A stretch of 37,844 nucleotides of DNA from Xenophilus sp. L33 (lineage in GTDB: Bacteria; Pseudomonadota; Gammaproteobacteria; Burkholderiales; Burkholderiaceae_C). The translations under genes were made by a program, and so were the position numbers. Positions 1 through 7,576 of the stretch are shown piece after piece (position 1 is the first letter of the stretch; every line of letters begins with the position of its first letter). Location: contig NZ_LMUW01000222.1 of assembly GCF_009765735.1 (NCBI RefSeq), forward strand, positions 44,242 to 82,085, given 5' to 3'. The notes beneath the pieces are model-generated. The model was not told the origin of the DNA and made no database searches. It saw only the letters and a program-made list of their open reading frames with translations.

Positions 1-1
1 T

Positions 2-1039
2 CGCCTTTCCTCGGCCGGCTGGGGCCGCTCGGAGCTGGCGGCCCAGCTCTACGACGAGATCCTGTTCAAGGGCGCCACCTTCGGCGACCTGGACCGCGGC
101 AAGGGGCCGTTGATCCTGGCGTCGGCCACCGACATCTCGACCGGTTCGCGGCTGGTCTTCCAGCAGGGCGTGTTCGACGTGCTCTGCGCCGACCTCGACG
201 CGGTGCCGCTGTCGCGCGCGGCCGCTGCCTCGTCGGCGGTGCCGGTGGTGCTGTCGCCGGTCACGCTGAACAACTACGGGGGCACCTGCGGCGCCAAGCC
301 GCCGGCGTGGGCCGGCATCTTCATGGACACGGACCATCCGCCGCGGCCGGCCGCGCGGGCCATCCGCTCGCTGCAGTCGATCGCCGACTTCGGCAACGGT
401 GCCGAGCGCCCCTTCCTGCACCTGGTCGACGGCGGTGTCTCGGACAACCTCGGCATGCGCGGCGTGCTCGATTCGCTGGAAGTGTTCGAGGCGCTGCAGG
501 AGGCCGGCCAGCCGTCGCCGCTCGACGGCACCAAGCGGATCGTGGTGTTCATCGTCAATTCGCTGTCGACGCCGCCGACCGACTGGGACAAGTCCGAGTC
601 GCCGCCGGGCAGCGTTCAGATCCTGCTGAAATCGAGCGGCGTGCCGATCGATCGCTATTCGTTCGAGGCGGTGGAGCTGCTGCGCGACACGGCCGCGCGC
701 TGGCAGACGATGAGCCAGATCCGCAATTCCGTCGCCATGGCCGGCAACAAGGACCCGGCGATCGCCGCGGCCATGCGCACGCCTCAGGCCGAGGTCTATG
801 CCATCGACGTCTCGTTCTCGGCGTTGGCGGACAAGAACGAGATGGCCTACCTCAACCAGCAGCCGACCAGCTTCTCGCTGCCGCCCGAGGCGGTCGACAG
901 GCTGCGCGCGGCGGCCGGAACCCTCATCGCGGCGTCGCCCGAATTCAAGCGGCTCCTGAGGGACGCCGGCAGCACGCTGGTGCCGGCGCCTTCCGTGCCT
1001 TCGACACCTGCCGCACCCGCCGCGCTCAGCGCGCCCTGA
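2..1039 (+). CDS. Patatin-like phospholipase family protein, 5' truncated
   Basis: The reading frame is open from the first bases of the window to a TGA at 1037-1039, so the start and the N-terminal part, which should hold the oxyanion glycines and the GxSxG serine, lie upstream. The visible 345 or so residues contain a patatin-like core: a stretch reading LILASATDISTGSRLVFQQ, a serine/alanine-rich segment SRAAAASSAVPVVLSP, and VDGGVSDNLGMRG, whose DGG should supply the catalytic aspartate of the Ser-Asp dyad. The C-terminus is Pro/Ala-rich. Family knowledge suggests a lipid acyl hydrolase, probably envelope-associated. Its last 14 bases overlap the 3' end of the convergent lipoprotein gene. 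The family call is fairly secure; the substrate is unknown. Confidence 0.8.
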   Translation, partial: RLSSAGWGRSELAAQLYDEILFKGATFGDLDRGKGPLILASATDISTGSRLVFQQGVFDVLCADLDAVPLSRAAAASSAVPVVLSPVTLNNYGGTCGAKPPAWAGIFMDTDHPPRPAARAIRSLQSIADFGNGAERPFLHLVDGGVSDNLGMRGVLDSLEVFEALQEAGQPSPLDGTKRIVVFIVNSLSTPPTDWDKSESPPGSVQILLKSSGVPIDRYSFEAVELLRDTAARWQTMSQIRNSVAMAGNKDPAIAAAMRTPQAEVYAIDVSFSALADKNEMAYLNQQPTSFSLPPEAVDRLRAAAGTLIAASPEFKRLLRDAGSTLVPAPSVPSTPAAPAALSAP

Positions 1040-1355
1040 CCACGTCCGAGACGTTGCCGTTCTCGTTGACGGTGCAGTTGACCGGCGGCCGCCCGTCGCC
1101 CACATCGAGCGTGACGACGTAGATGCCGTCCTGCAGGGTCTGCATGTCGCTGGTCGGCTTCACGCCGCCGCGCGGCACCTTGAACTCCCGCACGACCGCA
1201 TCGATGCAGGCGGTGCGTGCCGGCTGCGGGGACATGAAGCCGCCGATGAGGGGCGGCTTGCCGTTGATCGTCGCCGGCGGCGTGCGGGTGGCGCAGCCGC
1301 TGGCGATGGCGCAGCAGGCCAGGAGGAGGACCGAGGAACTGGCGCGGAGGGTCAT
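1026..1355 (-). CDS. Small putative lipoprotein of unknown function
   Basis: This encodes 109 residues. The start at 1355 was preferred over an upstream ATG at 1394 because it is preceded by GGAG at good spacing and directly gives a signal peptide (MTLRASSSVLLLACCAIASGC) ending in a plausible lipobox cysteine. The mature part has two further cysteines, in TACIDAV and VNCTV, and ends in a short beta-like segment, DGIYVVTLDVGDGRPP. I recognise no named domain. It converges with the patatin-like gene with a 14-base overlap and lies upstream of the fimbrial operon on the opposite side, so context gives no function. Outer-membrane or periplasmic location is inferred from the lipobox only. Confidence 0.65.
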   Translation of the reverse strand: MTLRASSSVLLLACCAIASGCATRTPPATINGKPPLIGGFMSPQPARTACIDAVVREFKVPRGGVKPTSDMQTLQDGIYVVTLDVGDGRPPVNCTVNENGNVSDVVRAR

Positions 1356-1442
1356 GAAGACTCCATGGATGGCGCGCGGTGTGCGCCCCTGCACGATGCT
1401 ACGGCCCGGTTCGGGACGGCACGTCGGCCGGCACCGCCGACC

Positions 1443-1973
1443 TCAGTAGTTCACCGTGATCGTGACCGTGTCCGAATAGCTGCCGAACGACACGTACTGG
1501 CTGGCCGGAATGCGGCCGTACATCGTGTAGCTGCGCGAAATCTGCGAGCCGAGCACCGTGGCGAGCACGCTCAGGCTGTCGCTCACCGTGGCGTTGCCCC
1601 AGACCTGGCCGTAGCCGTTGGAGGTGTAGATGTTGTAGGCCAGCGGCGGCCCGCCGCTGCCGCCGGTCATCTGGCGCACGCCGATCGAGCCGGTGAGGCC
1701 CGCATCCATGCTGATCGTGAAGCCGACCGTGGTGAGCACGCCGACGCCCGCTGCCGTCGCGGTGACGGTGAGCGAACTGGTGATGTCGTCGGTCAGTCCG
1801 GTGCTCGGGTTGTAGTTCGGAAAGGGCAAGGGGGAGGCGCTGACGGTCGCGGTGCAGGTGACGAGGCCGATCGCGAGGCAGCTGGCATGGGCCGAGGGCG
1901 CCGCGACGAGGCCCGCCAGCACGAGCAGCGCCGCGCCGAGGCCGCGGATGTCGCGACGCCGTCGGCCGGTCAA
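1443..1973 (-). CDS. Spore coat U (SCPU) domain fimbrial protein, probable tip or second subunit
   Basis: This encodes 176 residues. I chose a TTG start at 1973: it overlaps the usher stop codon (TTGA), follows AAGGGG by seven bases, and leads into a signal peptide with an arginine-rich N-terminus, a hydrophobic core and a cut near APSAHA-SC. The mature protein is Thr/Ser/Gly-rich beta structure and ends in GSYSDTVTITVNY, the alternating hydrophobic C-terminal strand typical of donor-strand-exchange subunits. SCPU-domain proteins are the subunits of archaic (sigma/Csu-type) chaperone-usher pili. As the last gene of the operon, after the usher, it may be the tip adhesin, as CsuE is in Acinetobacter; that role is inferred. 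Two cysteines near the mature N-terminus (SCLAIGLVTC) may form a disulfide. Confidence 0.82.
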   Translation of the reverse strand: MTGRRRRDIRGLGAALLVLAGLVAAPSAHASCLAIGLVTCTATVSASPLPFPNYNPSTGLTDDITSSLTVTATAAGVGVLTTVGFTISMDAGLTGSIGVRQMTGGSGGPPLAYNIYTSNGYGQVWGNATVSDSLSVLATVLGSQISRSYTMYGRIPASQYVSFGSYSDTVTITVNY

Positions 1974-4420
1974 CGCGGTGCCCCTTGGCGCAGCGGCGCG
2001 CAGACGTAGGCGGCGGTGGCGCCCGGAAGGCTCCAGTCCTTCGCCGGCCCCAGCGTGAAGCTGCAACTGCCCTGCGGCCCCTGCGCCTCGAAGCGCTCGC
2101 CGGCCTGCGGATGGTCGATGTAGAGCGCGCCGTCGTAGCCTGCCAGCAAGGGCGCCGCCCGTCCCGCGCCTTGCACCTCGGTGCCGGCCGGCAGGAAGGC
2201 GCCGTCGGGCAGGCGCAGCACCACGCTCGCGGTCTTCGGGTGGCTCACGTCGAAGCGGGCCAGCGCCACGCCGCGGGTGCGCGGCACCACCTGCAGCACG
2301 TCCTTCTCGATCTGCGCCTCGATGGGCAGGTCCTCGGTGTCGATGCTGATGCGGTTGGCCTCGTAGGCGTGCAGGCCGGGCACGATCGCGCGCCCCTGGT
2401 CGTCGGTGGTCCCCATGCGCTGATTCTCGCGGTAGACGTCCAGTCCAGGCGAATCCGGGACTGTCACGAGCGCATAGGCGTCGTCGGTCTGGCGGGTCGC
2501 GAAGAACAGCCCGCCGGCGGTCCCGACCGCGCCGTTGGCGAGCAGGCGGACCGCCGCGTCGTGGCCGGTGCTGGCGACGTCGAGCGAGGCATTGGCGTAG
2601 CGGCCGGCCCAGTCGACGTCGGCTTCGGAGCGGGCGTTGTCGCCGGTCGCGGCCAGCACCCGCCAGCCGATGCCGCCGTCGATGTCGGTCGGCGCGGTCT
2701 GGTCGGCTTCGGCGATGGCGCTGCCGTGGCCGTCGACGCGCTGGATCGACAGCGAGGCGCTCCGGCGTTCGCCCAGCGGCATGCTCAGCATGAAGCCGAT
2801 GGAGGTCTGGTTGCGCAAGCCGGCGCCCGGCAGCGCCAACGGGTTGTCGTCGCGCGTGCGCGCGACGTAGGTGCTGAGCGAGGCGCCGCCGATCACCGCG
2901 ATGGTCCAGTTGGCGGACGCCACGGCGATGCGTTCGCCGGTGCTGTAGCGCAGCTGGGTGTAGCTGGCGCCGATCGAGCCGAGCCGGCCCATCGTGCGGC
3001 CGGCGAAGATCTGGTTCTGCACGCTCACGTGTTCCACGCCGTCCTGCCAGGCGGCCTGGGTGAAGCCGCTGCTCGCGGCCTGGCGGCTGGCGGAGAAGGT
3101 CCATTCGTCGCTCTGGCGGGTGAAGGACGCGCGCTCCAGGTGACCGGCGCCCAGCTGGTCGCTGTGGCTGCCGGCGGCGTCGAGCGCGAATTCGCCCCAG
3201 GGCGCCCACACCCAGGCGACGCCGCCGCCCGCGGTCTGGCTGTGGCGGGTGGTGTCGCCGTGCAGGCTCACGGTGACCCCATCGTTCAGGCCGCGGCGCC
3301 AGGTGCCGGAGGCGAAGGGCTGGCTGTAGTCGTTGCTCAGCTGGCCGTAGTAGAGCCGGGTCCAGCCGGCTTCCACCGAATAGTCGGAGAGGCCGCTCTT
3401 CAGCAGATGGCTGCTGACGTAGTAGGGCGTGGTCACGCTGCGCTGCACCCCGGTCGAGTCGGTGACGTCGATGCGCATGTCGCCGGCGCCGGTGAGCACC
3501 GGCACGTTCGGCACGGTGAAGGGGCCGGCGTCGGCCTGGCCCTGGTAGCGCAGCATGTCGTTGACGTAGACCTGCACCGCCGAAGGCAGCGCGGCGCCGC
3601 CCTGCAGCGTCGGCGTCGGGTAGGCGATGTAGCCCGGCTGCAGGCCGAATTGCGTGCCGAACTGCACGCCGCCGAAGCGGAAGGGGTCCGACCAGTCGGC
3701 GCTGCGGGCGATCGAGTCGCCCAGCGTCAGGCGGGTCAGGCGGTCGGGGTCGTCGTTGTGGTAGGCGGTCTCCAGCCGCGTGGCGATCTGGCCGAAGCCG
3801 TATTGCGGACGCCCGAGCAGCACGCTGCTGTCGAGCAGGCCCCAGTCGCCCGAGACGGTGCCGTCGAGCAGGGCCGAGCCATAGGCGGGCACGCCGCCGC
3901 CGGCCTGCAGCGCCAGGTCGTAGTTGAGGAAGACGCCGGCCGCCGACGCGGAGACGCGGGCCTTCGCCGGATCGCGGCTCTGCACCGCGGCCGCCTGGAA
4001 GCCGTCGACCGGCACCTCCAGCCGCACGGTCTGGGTCGCCTCCACCACCTCGATGCGGGTGCCGGCGCGCCCGGACAGGTCGAAGTAGTCGACGCCGTCG
4101 ACCACGCTGGCCGGCGCTCCCGGCAGCAGCAGGTGCCAGGCATCGAGATCGGCCCGCGGGAAGAGCACGTTGTCGCCGCGGCGCAGCAGCGGCCGCGGCG
4201 ACTCGACCGGCTCGCCGTTGATCAGCACATCGAGGAAGACGACCTGCGCGCCGGCGGCTGCCGTCGGCTCCGGCAGCGCAGGCTCCGCTGCCGAGGCGGC
4301 CGCGGCGAAGCAGAGGCCGAGCGACAGCAGCCACGGCGCCGCGCGCCGGCCCGGCGGCCGGCACGCGAGTTTCGATGCGTCGGATTGCGCGGCGTCAGCG
4401 CGAGATCGCGACAGGCACAC
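1970..4420 (-). CDS. Fimbrial outer-membrane usher protein (archaic chaperone-usher type)
   Basis: This 816-residue protein forms the outer-membrane pore that receives chaperone-subunit complexes and assembles the pilus. After a signal peptide (LLSLGLCFAAAASAAEP) comes a PapC_N-like region (VVFLDVLINGEPVESP), then a long beta-barrel with many short aromatic strands, a plug region around LPSAVQVYVNDMLRYQG, a middle domain (DVYRENQRMGTTDDQGRA) and a C-terminal domain (LYIDHPQAGERFEAQG) with the usual cysteine pair, GSCSF and YVCAP. The length near 800 residues fits the small archaic ushers. The start is GTG at 4420, which overlaps the chaperone gene by 26 bases; no better in-frame start precedes the signal peptide. 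It lies between chaperone and second SCPU gene, with a 4-base overlap at its 3' end. Confidence 0.92.
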   Translation of the reverse strand: MCLSRSRADAAQSDASKLACRPPGRRAAPWLLSLGLCFAAAASAAEPALPEPTAAAGAQVVFLDVLINGEPVESPRPLLRRGDNVLFPRADLDAWHLLLPGAPASVVDGVDYFDLSGRAGTRIEVVEATQTVRLEVPVDGFQAAAVQSRDPAKARVSASAAGVFLNYDLALQAGGGVPAYGSALLDGTVSGDWGLLDSSVLLGRPQYGFGQIATRLETAYHNDDPDRLTRLTLGDSIARSADWSDPFRFGGVQFGTQFGLQPGYIAYPTPTLQGGAALPSAVQVYVNDMLRYQGQADAGPFTVPNVPVLTGAGDMRIDVTDSTGVQRSVTTPYYVSSHLLKSGLSDYSVEAGWTRLYYGQLSNDYSQPFASGTWRRGLNDGVTVSLHGDTTRHSQTAGGGVAWVWAPWGEFALDAAGSHSDQLGAGHLERASFTRQSDEWTFSASRQAASSGFTQAAWQDGVEHVSVQNQIFAGRTMGRLGSIGASYTQLRYSTGERIAVASANWTIAVIGGASLSTYVARTRDDNPLALPGAGLRNQTSIGFMLSMPLGERRSASLSIQRVDGHGSAIAEADQTAPTDIDGGIGWRVLAATGDNARSEADVDWAGRYANASLDVASTGHDAAVRLLANGAVGTAGGLFFATRQTDDAYALVTVPDSPGLDVYRENQRMGTTDDQGRAIVPGLHAYEANRISIDTEDLPIEAQIEKDVLQVVPRTRGVALARFDVSHPKTASVVLRLPDGAFLPAGTEVQGAGRAAPLLAGYDGALYIDHPQAGERFEAQGPQGSCSFTLGPAKDWSLPGATAAYVCAPLRQGAPR

Positions 4421-5207
4421 GGGGGACTTGCACGACGGCCGGCGGCGTGGCGCCGACGTCGTCGCCTTGTGCCTCGATGCGCAGGCTCGCGTCGGCCGCC
4501 AGCGGCGGCAGCTCGATGGGCACCACCGTCGACTGGCCCGCCAGCACGTAGTGCGACAGGCTCTTCACCGTGGCGCCGCCGCCGTCGACCTTCGTCGCCG
4601 CGACACGGGTCAGCTGAACGTGGGCAGTGCCGTGGTTGTCGACCACCAGGTCGTAGCGGCCGGCCCCACGGCCCGCATCGGCTTCGAGATGCCAGTGCAG
4701 GTCGCTGGCGGCGCCGCCCTGCGGAGGCACGAAGATGGGGATGCCCACGCGCAGCAGCGTCTGCAGGCGCGGCCCGGTGCCTTCCGGCGCGGGCTTCGCG
4801 GGCGCCGGCAACTGGCGCAGGAAGATCCGATAGCTGCGCTCGACCGTGCCGGCGGGCACCTGCAGGCCGACCCGCAGGATCTGCTGGCCCTGCGGCGCGA
4901 GCCTGAAGATGGCCGGGTTGACCAGCACGTCGGTGGTCGGCCGGTAGACGTCGTTGCCGTCTTCCTGCGACCAGGCGAACACCTCGGCCTGCACCGCCAT
5001 TTCCGCATCGTCGCCGTTGCCGACGGTCATCGCGACGACCGGGTGGCCGGGCATCAGGGCGACGCGCAGGGGCGCGACCTGCAGGGTGACGGGCCAGCCG
5101 ACCGAGGGCAGCAGCGCGAGCGCCAGCGCCAGTGCGAGCGCGAACGCCAGTCCGGCATTCGAGCCATGTGCGGGAAGAGGTCGGCCGATTCGCCAGCGCG
5201 GGTTCAT
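4395..5207 (-). CDS. Periplasmic pilus-assembly chaperone (PapD/CsuC type)
   Basis: This 270-residue protein binds pilus subunits in the periplasm by donor-strand complementation and hands them to the usher. A signal peptide with a repetitive Ala-Leu core (AFALALALALALLPSVGW) is followed by the N-terminal immunoglobulin-like domain (LQVAPLRVALMPGHPVVAMTVGN, VYRPTTDVLVNPAIFRLAPQGQQILRV), the chaperone signature-like strand SYRIFLRQLP, and LLRVGIPIFVPP before the second domain. The ATG at 5207 lies six bases downstream of the first subunit gene's stop, so translation is probably coupled. The Ala-Leu core comes from a degenerate six-base tandem repeat around 5110-5155; changes in repeat number would stay in frame and only alter signal-peptide length. 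Confidence 0.9.
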   Translation of the reverse strand: MNPRWRIGRPLPAHGSNAGLAFALALALALALLPSVGWPVTLQVAPLRVALMPGHPVVAMTVGNGDDAEMAVQAEVFAWSQEDGNDVYRPTTDVLVNPAIFRLAPQGQQILRVGLQVPAGTVERSYRIFLRQLPAPAKPAPEGTGPRLQTLLRVGIPIFVPPQGGAASDLHWHLEADAGRGAGRYDLVVDNHGTAHVQLTRVAATKVDGGGATVKSLSHYVLAGQSTVVPIELPPLAADASLRIEAQGDDVGATPPAVVQVPRVPVAISR

Positions 5208-5213
5208 GGGCGA

Positions 5214-5744
5214 TCAGTAGGTCAGCGTCAGCGTGATCGTGTCCGCGTAGTCGGTGGCCGGCGCGGCGGTGAACTGGCCGGTCGGGATCTGGCCGTAGAT
5301 CGTGTAGTTCTGCAGGACGCCGGTGGCCACGTAGCCGGTGCCGGTGGTGCTGTTGTCCCAGTTGGTGCCGTGGCCGGTGTCCTTGAAGAGGCCGTAGCTC
5401 AGCAGGTTGTGGCTGGCGGCCGACGTCGGACTGGTCATGGCGCGCGTGGTCACGGTCGCGCCGGTGCTGGCGCCGGCACTCATGCCGAGCGAATAGGGCG
5501 TGTTGTAGGTGCAGATGACGGTGAACGCCGAGGTGGCCGCCAGCGGTGTCGCGCTCGAGGGGTCGTAGGGGCCGAAGGCGAGCGTCGCCGGCGTGGTCAT
5601 GACGCAGGCCTTGAGCACCGTGGCCGTGACCTGGAAGGTCACGGCCTGGGCGCTCGCGGCGCACAGGGCGAGCACGCCCACAAGGATGGGAAGGGCTCGT
5701 CGAGCCCAGTGACGAGACTCCGAGTGAAGTGAAGGCCGGCGCAT
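5214..5744 (-). CDS. Spore coat U (SCPU) domain fimbrial major subunit
   Basis: This encodes 176 residues and is first in the operon, as expected for the most abundant subunit. The signal peptide ends near AASAQA-VTF. The mature protein starts VTFQVTATVLKACVMTT, has a second cysteine in FTVICTYNTPYSLGMSAG, and ends DYADTITLTLTY. This spacing of the two cysteines and the beta-rich Thr/Ser/Gly body are characteristic of SCPU/Csu-type subunits. The ATG at 5744 is preceded by AAAAGGA about eight bases upstream. It shares its general design, though not obvious close identity, with the protein at 1443-1973. The roughly 260 bases before it should hold the operon promoter, but I could not pick convincing -35/-10 hexamers. 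Confidence 0.88.
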   Translation of the reverse strand: MRRPSLHSESRHWARRALPILVGVLALCAASAQAVTFQVTATVLKACVMTTPATLAFGPYDPSSATPLAATSAFTVICTYNTPYSLGMSAGASTGATVTTRAMTSPTSAASHNLLSYGLFKDTGHGTNWDNSTTGTGYVATGVLQNYTIYGQIPTGQFTAAPATDYADTITLTLTY

Positions 5745-5785
5745 CTCTGAATCCTTTTGGAATGGGTTTTTCCTTGGTCATCGCT

Positions 5786-5800
5786 GCGCCCCGGGGGCGC
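5786..5800 (-). promoter_or_regulatory. Short GC-rich inverted repeat in the leader of the fimbrial operon
   Basis: Two perfect 7-base arms (GCGCCCC and GGGGCGC) separated by one base lie about 40 bases before the first fimbrial start codon. They would fold in the leader RNA or serve as a protein site. No U-tract follows, so a classical terminator is unlikely. The role is not known. Confidence 0.3.
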
Positions 5801-5892
5801 ATTGACTTGCGATGCAAAGTGGTGCGTTCAGTGTCGGCCGAAGGCGCCGTTCCGGCAGGGCGATGTGTTGCAAGGGCGCTGGTTGGACGATG

Positions 5893-5906
5893 CCGTCAAG
5901 TGACGG
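5893..5906. promoter_or_regulatory. Inverted repeat CCGTCA-N2-TGACGG between fimbrial operon and acyP
   Basis: Perfect 6-base arms with a two-base centre lie within the 258-base divergent region between the fimbrial operon (start 5744) and the acylphosphatase gene (start 6003). The region around it is less GC-rich than the genes on either side. It is a reasonable size for a dimeric regulator site, but no family can be assigned and no promoter hexamers could be placed with confidence. Confidence 0.3.
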
Positions 5907-6002
5907 AACGCACGAACAGAGTGCGGTATTTGAAGGGTGTAGTTAGAAAGATTTACGCAATGCTTTCGATCGCGAGCGCTTCGGCGTGCGTAAAGTGCCG
6001 CA

Positions 6003-6290
6003 ATGTCCCATTCGCAAATCCACCTGATCATTCACGGCCGGGTCCAGGGCGTCGGCTACCGCTGGTCGATGGCGAGAGCCGCCGAGGCGGCGGGCGTGCG
6101 CGGCTGGGTGAGGAACCGGCGGGACGGCACTGTCGAGGCCCTGCTCGCGGGGCCATCCGCGGCGGTGGAGGAGATGGTGCGATGGGCGAAGGCCGGGCCC
6201 GCGGGCGCGCGGGTCGACCGGGTGGTGCAGTCGGAGGCGCAGGCCGCCGACGCAATGCCGGAGCGCTTCGAGCAGCGCGAGACGGTGTAG
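6003..6290 (+). CDS. acyP: Acylphosphatase
   Basis: This encodes 95 residues, the usual size of this family. Acylphosphatases hydrolyse carboxyl-phosphate bonds of acyl phosphates in the cytoplasm. The phosphate-binding loop with its catalytic arginine is visible as GRVQGVGYRWS near residues 12-22, and the catalytic asparagine sits in WVRNRRDGTVEA near residues 35-46, in the expected order and spacing. The ATG at 6003 puts the phosphate loop at its usual distance from the N-terminus; the ribosome site is weak. It is divergent from the fimbrial operon. A perfect 6-bp stem with a 4-base loop lies at 6290-6305, right at its stop codon, without a U-tract. It is probably a separate housekeeping gene. 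Confidence 0.93.
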   Translation: MSHSQIHLIIHGRVQGVGYRWSMARAAEAAGVRGWVRNRRDGTVEALLAGPSAAVEEMVRWAKAGPAGARVDRVVQSEAQAADAMPERFEQRETV

Positions 6291-6308
6291 CGCCGCACCC
6301 GGCGCGAG

Positions 6309-6351
6309 CTTGACGCAGGTCAAGGCGTCCGCATCCCGAAGCGGCTACGGT
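6309..6351 (+). promoter_or_regulatory. FNR/ANR-like box with class II promoter for the dioxygenase genes
   Basis: CTTGAC-GCAG-GTCAAG at 6309-6324 is a perfect inverted repeat closely resembling FNR/ANR/DNR sites (TTGAT-N4-ATCAA). If it works at -41.5, transcription would begin near 6357-6358, and a -10-like TACGGT (3 of 6, with the important TA and T) falls exactly at the predicted place, 6346-6351. The start codon of the next gene is at 6357, so the mRNA would be leaderless or nearly so, which agrees with the lack of a Shine-Dalgarno sequence. This is inferred from spacing only. Confidence 0.5.
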
Positions 6352-6356
6352 ACGCC

Positions 6357-6719
6357 ATGCCTATCGAACCAGTTCTCCTTTCGCGACAGCCCGTACCGGG
6401 CACCGTCATCTTCGACGGCGTGCAGGCCCGCAAGGGCTACGCGCTGAACAAGATGTGCTATTCGTTCAATCACGCGGCCAATCGCCAGGCCTTCGTCGCC
6501 GACGAGGACGCCTACTGCGCCGCCTACGGCCTGAGCCCCGAGCAACGCGAGGCCATTCGCGAGCGCAACGTGCTGCGCCTGATCGAGGCCGGTGGCAATG
6601 CCTACTATCTGGCGAAGTTCGCGGGCATCTTCGGGCTCGACATGCAGGACATCGGCGCCCAGCAGACCGGGCTCACCAAGGACCAGTTCAAGGCGCGGCT
6701 GCTGGCCGCGAGGGGTTGA
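6357..6719 (+). CDS. LigA-like alpha subunit of a class III extradiol dioxygenase
   Basis: This encodes 120 residues. The sequence follows the small alpha subunit of protocatechuate 4,5-dioxygenase: PGTVIFDGVQARKGYALNK near the N-terminus, then a helical body with NRQAFVADEDAYCAAYGLS, the helix VLRLIEAGGNAYYLAKFAGI, and TGLTKDQFKARLLAARG at the end. In LigAB the alpha subunit covers the active site of the beta subunit, which binds iron. The beta-subunit gene follows two bases after the stop. There is no clear ribosome site; see the FNR-like promoter. No other genes of the 4,5-cleavage pathway (ligC, ligI, ligU, ligJ, ligK) are in the window, so protocatechuate itself need not be the substrate. 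Confidence 0.87.
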   Translation: MPIEPVLLSRQPVPGTVIFDGVQARKGYALNKMCYSFNHAANRQAFVADEDAYCAAYGLSPEQREAIRERNVLRLIEAGGNAYYLAKFAGIFGLDMQDIGAQQTGLTKDQFKARLLAARG

Positions 6720-6721
6720 GC

Positions 6722-7576
6722 ATGGCCAGCATCGTCGGCGCCATCACCACGTCCCACGTGCCTGCCATCGGCCGAGCCATCGAGAAGGGATTGCAGGACG
6801 ACCCCTACTGGAAGCCCTTCTTCGACGGCTTTCCGCCGGTGCGCCGATGGCTCGCCGACGTCCGGCCGGACGTGATGGTGCTGGTCTCCAACGACCACGG
6901 GCTCAACTTCTTCCTCGACAAGATGCCGACCTTCGCGATCGGTGCCGCGCCCGACTACCCGAATGCCGACGAAGGCTGGGGCATCGCCAGGCTGCCGCCG
7001 CTGCCGGGCGACCCGGCCCTGTCCTGGCACCTGATCGAGTCGCTGGTCGCCGACGAGTTCGACCTCACCACCTGCCAGGAAATGTTCCTCGATCACGCGT
7101 CGATGCTGCCGATGGCGCTGTGCTGGCCCGACATGCGCTGGCCGGTGCGCGTGATCCCGGTCAGCGTCAACACGGTGCAGGCGCCGCTGCCGTCGGCGGC
7201 GCGCTGCTATCGGCTGGGCCAGGCCATCGCCCGTGCGGTGCAGGCCTGGCCGGGCGACGAGCGCGTGGTCGTGATGGGCACCGGCGGCCTGTCGCACCAG
7301 CTCGACGGCGAGCGTGCGGGCTTCATCAACAAGGACTTCGACCTGCGCTTCATGGACAGCATGCGCACCGATCCGCGCTGGGCCACCGCGTTCGGCACCG
7401 TCGACCTGGTGCGGCTCGCGGGCACCCAGGGCGTGGAGCTGCTGAACTGGATGGTCGCCCGCGGCGCGCTGCCCGATGCGGTGCGGCAGGTGCACGCCAA
7501 CTATCACATTCCCATCTCCAACACCGCGGCCGGACTCATGGTGCTGGAGCCGGAACGCTCACAGGTCCCAGCGTAG
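6722..7576 (+). CDS. LigB-like catalytic subunit of a class III extradiol dioxygenase
   Basis: This encodes 284 residues, the LigB length. It should cleave a catechol-type ring next to the diol using Fe(II) and O2 in the cytoplasm. Iron ligands and acid-base histidines known from LigB all have counterparts at nearly the same positions: His12 in TSHVPAIG, His59 in VSNDHG, His125 in FLDHASMLP, His192 in GTGGLSHQLDG and Glu239 in GVELLNWM. The ATG at 6722 follows the alpha-subunit stop by two bases, so the pair is surely co-translated. The last 18 bases overlap the convergent TonB-receptor gene. Close relatives act on protocatechuate, gallate or other hydroxybenzoates; which one applies here cannot be told from the sequence. 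Confidence 0.9.
   Translation: MASIVGAITTSHVPAIGRAIEKGLQDDPYWKPFFDGFPPVRRWLADVRPDVMVLVSNDHGLNFFLDKMPTFAIGAAPDYPNADEGWGIARLPPLPGDPALSWHLIESLVADEFDLTTCQEMFLDHASMLPMALCWPDMRWPVRVIPVSVNTVQAPLPSAARCYRLGQAIARAVQAWPGDERVVVMGTGGLSHQLDGERAGFINKDFDLRFMDSMRTDPRWATAFGTVDLVRLAGTQGVELLNWMVARGALPDAVRQVHANYHIPISNTAAGLMVLEPERSQVPA

Noticed and set aside
1985..4906. Very long open frame on the plus strand opposite the usher and chaperone genes
   Set aside because: It reads as Arg/Ala/Gly/His-rich sequence without any domain. Very high GC content makes stop codons rare in other frames. The minus strand encodes a complete usher and chaperone with signal peptides.
6290..6305. Terminator after acyP (6-bp stem GCGCCG/CGGCGC)
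   Set aside because: No T-run follows, and the stem begins in the stop codon. It may only reflect local GC content, so it is not listed as a terminator.
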